NCBI GenBank assembly: GCA_913775265.1
Contig: CAJYJH010000094.1
Coordinates: forward strand, 1 to 64,000
DNA length: 64,000 nucleotides
Reading direction: 5' to 3'
Source: an uncultured Mucilaginibacter sp.
GTDB lineage: Bacteria; Bacteroidota; Bacteroidia; Sphingobacteriales; Sphingobacteriaceae
Shown: piece after piece, positions 61,717 to 64,000 of the stretch
Position numbering within the stretch: the stretch's first letter is position 1
How the letters are laid out: each line of letters starts with the position of its first letter
The notes under the pieces: model-generated
The model's input: only the letters and a program-made list of their open reading frames with translations
The model's database searches: none
What the model was told of the DNA's origin: nothing
Program-made: the position numbers and the translations under genes

Positions 61717-63155
61717 TGTTTAACTGCCGGATACCTCATTTACTGATTGCTGCTGCGGTTAGCTTAAGCTTATCCGCTAAAAGTGATGCTGCTATTGTTC
61801 TGCCTAAAATATTGGGCAACGGCATGGTTTTACAGCGCAATCAGCCGGTTTCGGTTTGGGGCACGGCCAGTGTTGGCGAAAAGGTGACCGTTAAATTCGG
61901 CAAGCAAACAAAAACTACGGTTGCTGATACAGGCGGTAAATGGAAAGTATTTCTCAACCCGATGCCGGCTTCTGCAAAAGGTGAAAACCTGACCATTAGC
62001 GGGACTAATAAAATTGTGCTGAGCGATGTATTAGTGGGAGAGGTGTGGTTATGTTCTGGCCAGAGTAATATGCAGTACGAGATGCGCAAAAACAGCAAGG
62101 TAGCGCGTCCGGACACCAGCACGACCAATTCACCTATTGACGAATTGGACAGAGCCCACAATCCTAACATCCGCATATTTTTGGTAGACCGTAAAAGGCA
62201 AGTTAAACCGGACTCGACACATAGTGGCTGGAGCATTGCGCAGGATTCTGCTTTGCGTGCTTTCTCGGCCGCAGGCTACTTCTTTGCAAAAAAAATTCAG
62301 GCCGAATTAAAAGTACCAGTAGGTATCATCTCGTCTGCCGTAAGCGGTAGCCGTATTAAGCCCTGGATAGATGAAGCGGCATTTCAGCGCGAGCCTTACT
62401 TTAAAAATGTGAAGGTAGATGGCGACCCGGGTAAGTTTTATCATCCCATGATTGAAACCGTGGCCCCTTATGCCCTTAAAGGTTTTTTATGGTATCAAGG
62501 CGAAAGTAATGTAGGCGAAACTACCAGCTACATCTATAAAATGAAAGTGCTTATGGATAGCTGGAGAAAGGCTTGGGGTAATAAAAACCTGCCTTTTTAC
62601 TACGTACAGCTGGCACCTTACCTCAACTCGCAGGATAAAAAGTTTACCAACGAAACCCTACCTGAGTTTAGGGAAGCACAAGAGCAATTATTAAAAATGC
62701 CGTACACCGGCATGATTGTAACTACCGACCTGAACGACAACGTAAAAAATATCCATCCTCCTTTTAAATGGGAGATCGGCCGCCGCCTGGCGCTCGTCGC
62801 TTTAGCTAAAACCTATGGGATGAAAGTTGAATATTCCGGCCCGTCATTTAAAGAGATGAAAGTAGAGCGCGATCAGGCTGTAATATCTTTCAATCATACC
62901 GGTGGCGGTTTGGTAAGCCATGATGGTAAACCATTAAACTATTTTACCATTGCCGGGTCGGATAAAAAGTTTGTGCCCGCTAACGTGATGATCAAAGATA
63001 ACCAACTGGTGCTGTCGGCACCATCGGTGCAAAAGCCGGTCGCTGTTCGCTTTGCATGGGACGAAGCCGCTCAACCTAATTTTTATAACGAAGCCGGTTT
63101 ACCTGCGGTACCGTTCCGTACAGATAACCCTTTAAAATTCAATCCGGTTAATTAA
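61716..63155 (+). CDS. SGNH-family sialate O-acetylesterase-like protein, secreted
   Basis: A 479-residue secreted carbohydrate acetylesterase. A signal peptide (residues 1-25) and an N-terminal Ig-like domain (AIVLPKILGNGMVLQRNQPV to WKVFLNP) precede the SGNH domain with the GQSN serine S117 (WLCSGQSNMQYEM), the oxyanion Gly in VSGSRIKPW, the Asn in WYQGESNVGE and the Asp/His pair in NIHPPFKWEIGRRL. It would remove acetyl esters from pectic or other glycans. It lacks the jelly-roll insertion that many Bacteroidota members carry. Its start overlaps the propeller stop (TAATG) and the next gene begins 4 bases after its stop. Confidence 0.88.
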   Translation: MFNCRIPHLLIAAAVSLSLSAKSDAAIVLPKILGNGMVLQRNQPVSVWGTASVGEKVTVKFGKQTKTTVADTGGKWKVFLNPMPASAKGENLTISGTNKIVLSDVLVGEVWLCSGQSNMQYEMRKNSKVARPDTSTTNSPIDELDRAHNPNIRIFLVDRKRQVKPDSTHSGWSIAQDSALRAFSAAGYFFAKKIQAELKVPVGIISSAVSGSRIKPWIDEAAFQREPYFKNVKVDGDPGKFYHPMIETVAPYALKGFLWYQGESNVGETTSYIYKMKVLMDSWRKAWGNKNLPFYYVQLAPYLNSQDKKFTNETLPEFREAQEQLLKMPYTGMIVTTDLNDNVKNIHPPFKWEIGRRLALVALAKTYGMKVEYSGPSFKEMKVERDQAVISFNHTGGGLVSHDGKPLNYFTIAGSDKKFVPANVMIKDNQLVLSAPSVQKPVAVRFAWDEAAQPNFYNEAGLPAVPFRTDNPLKFNPVN

Positions 63156-63159
63156 AAGT

Positions 63160-64000
63160 ATGGGTGTAATTAAAATTACCGGCTTAAAATTACTGACATG
63201 GTGCTTGTTGTTAGCAGCGTGCTTAAATAGCTATGCGCAGCAAACCCAAAAGTTATATTTATCAGGTACTGGTAGCGACCACACCGTTAACTGGCAGTTT
63301 TACTGCTCTGCCGGCCGCAATTCCGGTAAATGGACAACCATCCCTGTACCTTCCAATTGGGAACTGCAGGGTTTTGGCAAATACAATTATGGTTGGGCTA
63401 AAGATACCGCCCGAGGTAAAGAAGTAGGGCAATACAAATATAAATTTAAAGTACCGGCATCATTTAAAGGCAAAACGGTAAAGATCGTGTTTGAAGGCGC
63501 CATGACGGACACCGAAGTTAAAATCAACGGTAAACCTGCAGGAGCTGTACATCAGGGTTCCTACTATGCCTTTAGCTATGACATTACGCCGCTACTTAAG
63601 TTTGACGGTACAAATTTACTTGAAGCTACGGTAGCTAAGCATTCAGCTAATCAGTCAGTTAATGAAGCGGAGCGCAAAGGTGACTTCTGGATATTTGGCG
63701 GTATTTTTCGTCCCGTGTATCTTGAGGCGATGCCTGTTCAAAATATTAGCCGGGTAACATTAAATGCCCAGTCCAGCGGCTCATTTAAGGCAAATGTTTG
63801 TTTGAAAAACGCGCCTGCTAACAGCAACGTTACTGTACAACTTTACAATGCTGCAGGGCAGACCGTTAATACGTCAGCAACTGCGTCGGTGACCGATACC
63901 ATTGCACTGCTGCAAACGAAGGTCACGGCTCCAAAGGTATGGTCGCCCGAGGAACCGAATTTGTACAAAGCTGTTTTTAACCTCGTTAGCAATGGCAAGG
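63160..64000 (+). CDS. GH2 family protein, N-terminal part (runs off the window)
   Basis: An open reading frame of 280 codons from the ATG at 63160 to the window edge with no stop. It has a signal peptide (WCLLLAACLNSYAQ) and then a GH2 sugar-binding domain: WTTIPVPSNWELQGFGKYNY, YKYKFKVPASFKGKTVKIVF, GAMTDTEVKINGKPAGAVHQ and GDFWIFGGIFRPVYLEAMP. An Ig-like domain follows, ending with KVWSPEEPNLYKAVF. The TIM barrel and catalytic residues must lie beyond the window. It is the last visible member of the lyase-to-esterase operon. Confidence 0.85.
   Translation, partial: MGVIKITGLKLLTWCLLLAACLNSYAQQTQKLYLSGTGSDHTVNWQFYCSAGRNSGKWTTIPVPSNWELQGFGKYNYGWAKDTARGKEVGQYKYKFKVPASFKGKTVKIVFEGAMTDTEVKINGKPAGAVHQGSYYAFSYDITPLLKFDGTNLLEATVAKHSANQSVNEAERKGDFWIFGGIFRPVYLEAMPVQNISRVTLNAQSSGSFKANVCLKNAPANSNVTVQLYNAAGQTVNTSATASVTDTIALLQTKVTAPKVWSPEEPNLYKAVFNLVSNGK

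Noticed and set aside
1..64000. CRISPR arrays, tRNA or rRNA genes, riboswitches
   Set aside because: No regularly spaced repeats, cloverleaf or conserved rRNA segments were seen. The long leaders at 44188 and 52379 have no riboswitch pattern that I recognise.

Overview
The window looks like chromosomal DNA from a Bacteroidota bacterium, most likely family Sphingobacteriaceae (Mucilaginibacter/Pedobacter type). The reasons are a SusC/SusD pair, many signal-peptide-bearing glycoside hydrolases in one long co-directional run, weak or absent Shine-Dalgarno sequences, and several copies of the Bacteroidota -7 promoter element TAnnTTTG. I see no rRNA, tRNA, CRISPR array, insertion sequence or phage gene.

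Positions 1-20,720 hold ordinary housekeeping and accessory genes in short units on both strands: a fructosamine kinase family protein (5' end cut by the window), a sorbosone dehydrogenase-like protein with a cytochrome c, a low-complexity secreted protein, a CrtA-like monooxygenase, then msrC / hydrolase / 3-methyladenine glycosylase, a general stress protein, kynureninase, a histone deacetylase family protein, a MATE transporter, an AlbA_2 protein with a GNAT enzyme, a lipoprotein, a polyprenyl-phosphate type glycosyltransferase, DUF4174 and DUF4268 proteins, an SMP-30 family protein, an S9 peptidase, a methyltransferase, a DUF92 protein and an SDR oxidoreductase. Several convergent pairs share a hairpin terminator.

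Positions 20,900-64,000 are one large carbohydrate-utilisation region. It starts with a PL1-like lyase on the minus strand. After a 640-base divergent spacer everything is on the plus strand: L-fuconolactonase-like amidohydrolase, MGH1-like hydrolase, a GH67-like protein, GH95, GH2 with malectin, GH78, GH43-like, a second GH2, a sodium:solute symporter, a DapA-family aldolase, an L-fucose isomerase-like protein, a DUF3826 protein, SusC, SusD, a second PL1-like lyase, a beta-helix/TIM-barrel fusion (DUF6298-like), a GH140-like enzyme, a GH43-like lipoprotein, a GH145/PL27-like propeller, an SGNH acetylesterase and a third GH2 that runs off the end.

Together these genes read as a pectin-type polysaccharide utilisation locus. 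The lyases would cut an acidic backbone. The rhamnosidase, fucosidase/galactosidase, galactosidase, apiosidase-like and rhamnose-uncapping candidates would strip side chains, and the esterase would remove acetyl groups. SusC/SusD would import oligomers, and the symporter plus isomerase/lactonase/aldolase would handle released deoxy-sugars. Rhamnogalacturonan II or a rhamnose-capped arabinogalactan is the best substrate guess, but this is inference. No dedicated regulator (HTCS, ECF sigma/anti-sigma, AraC, LacI) is visible in the window.
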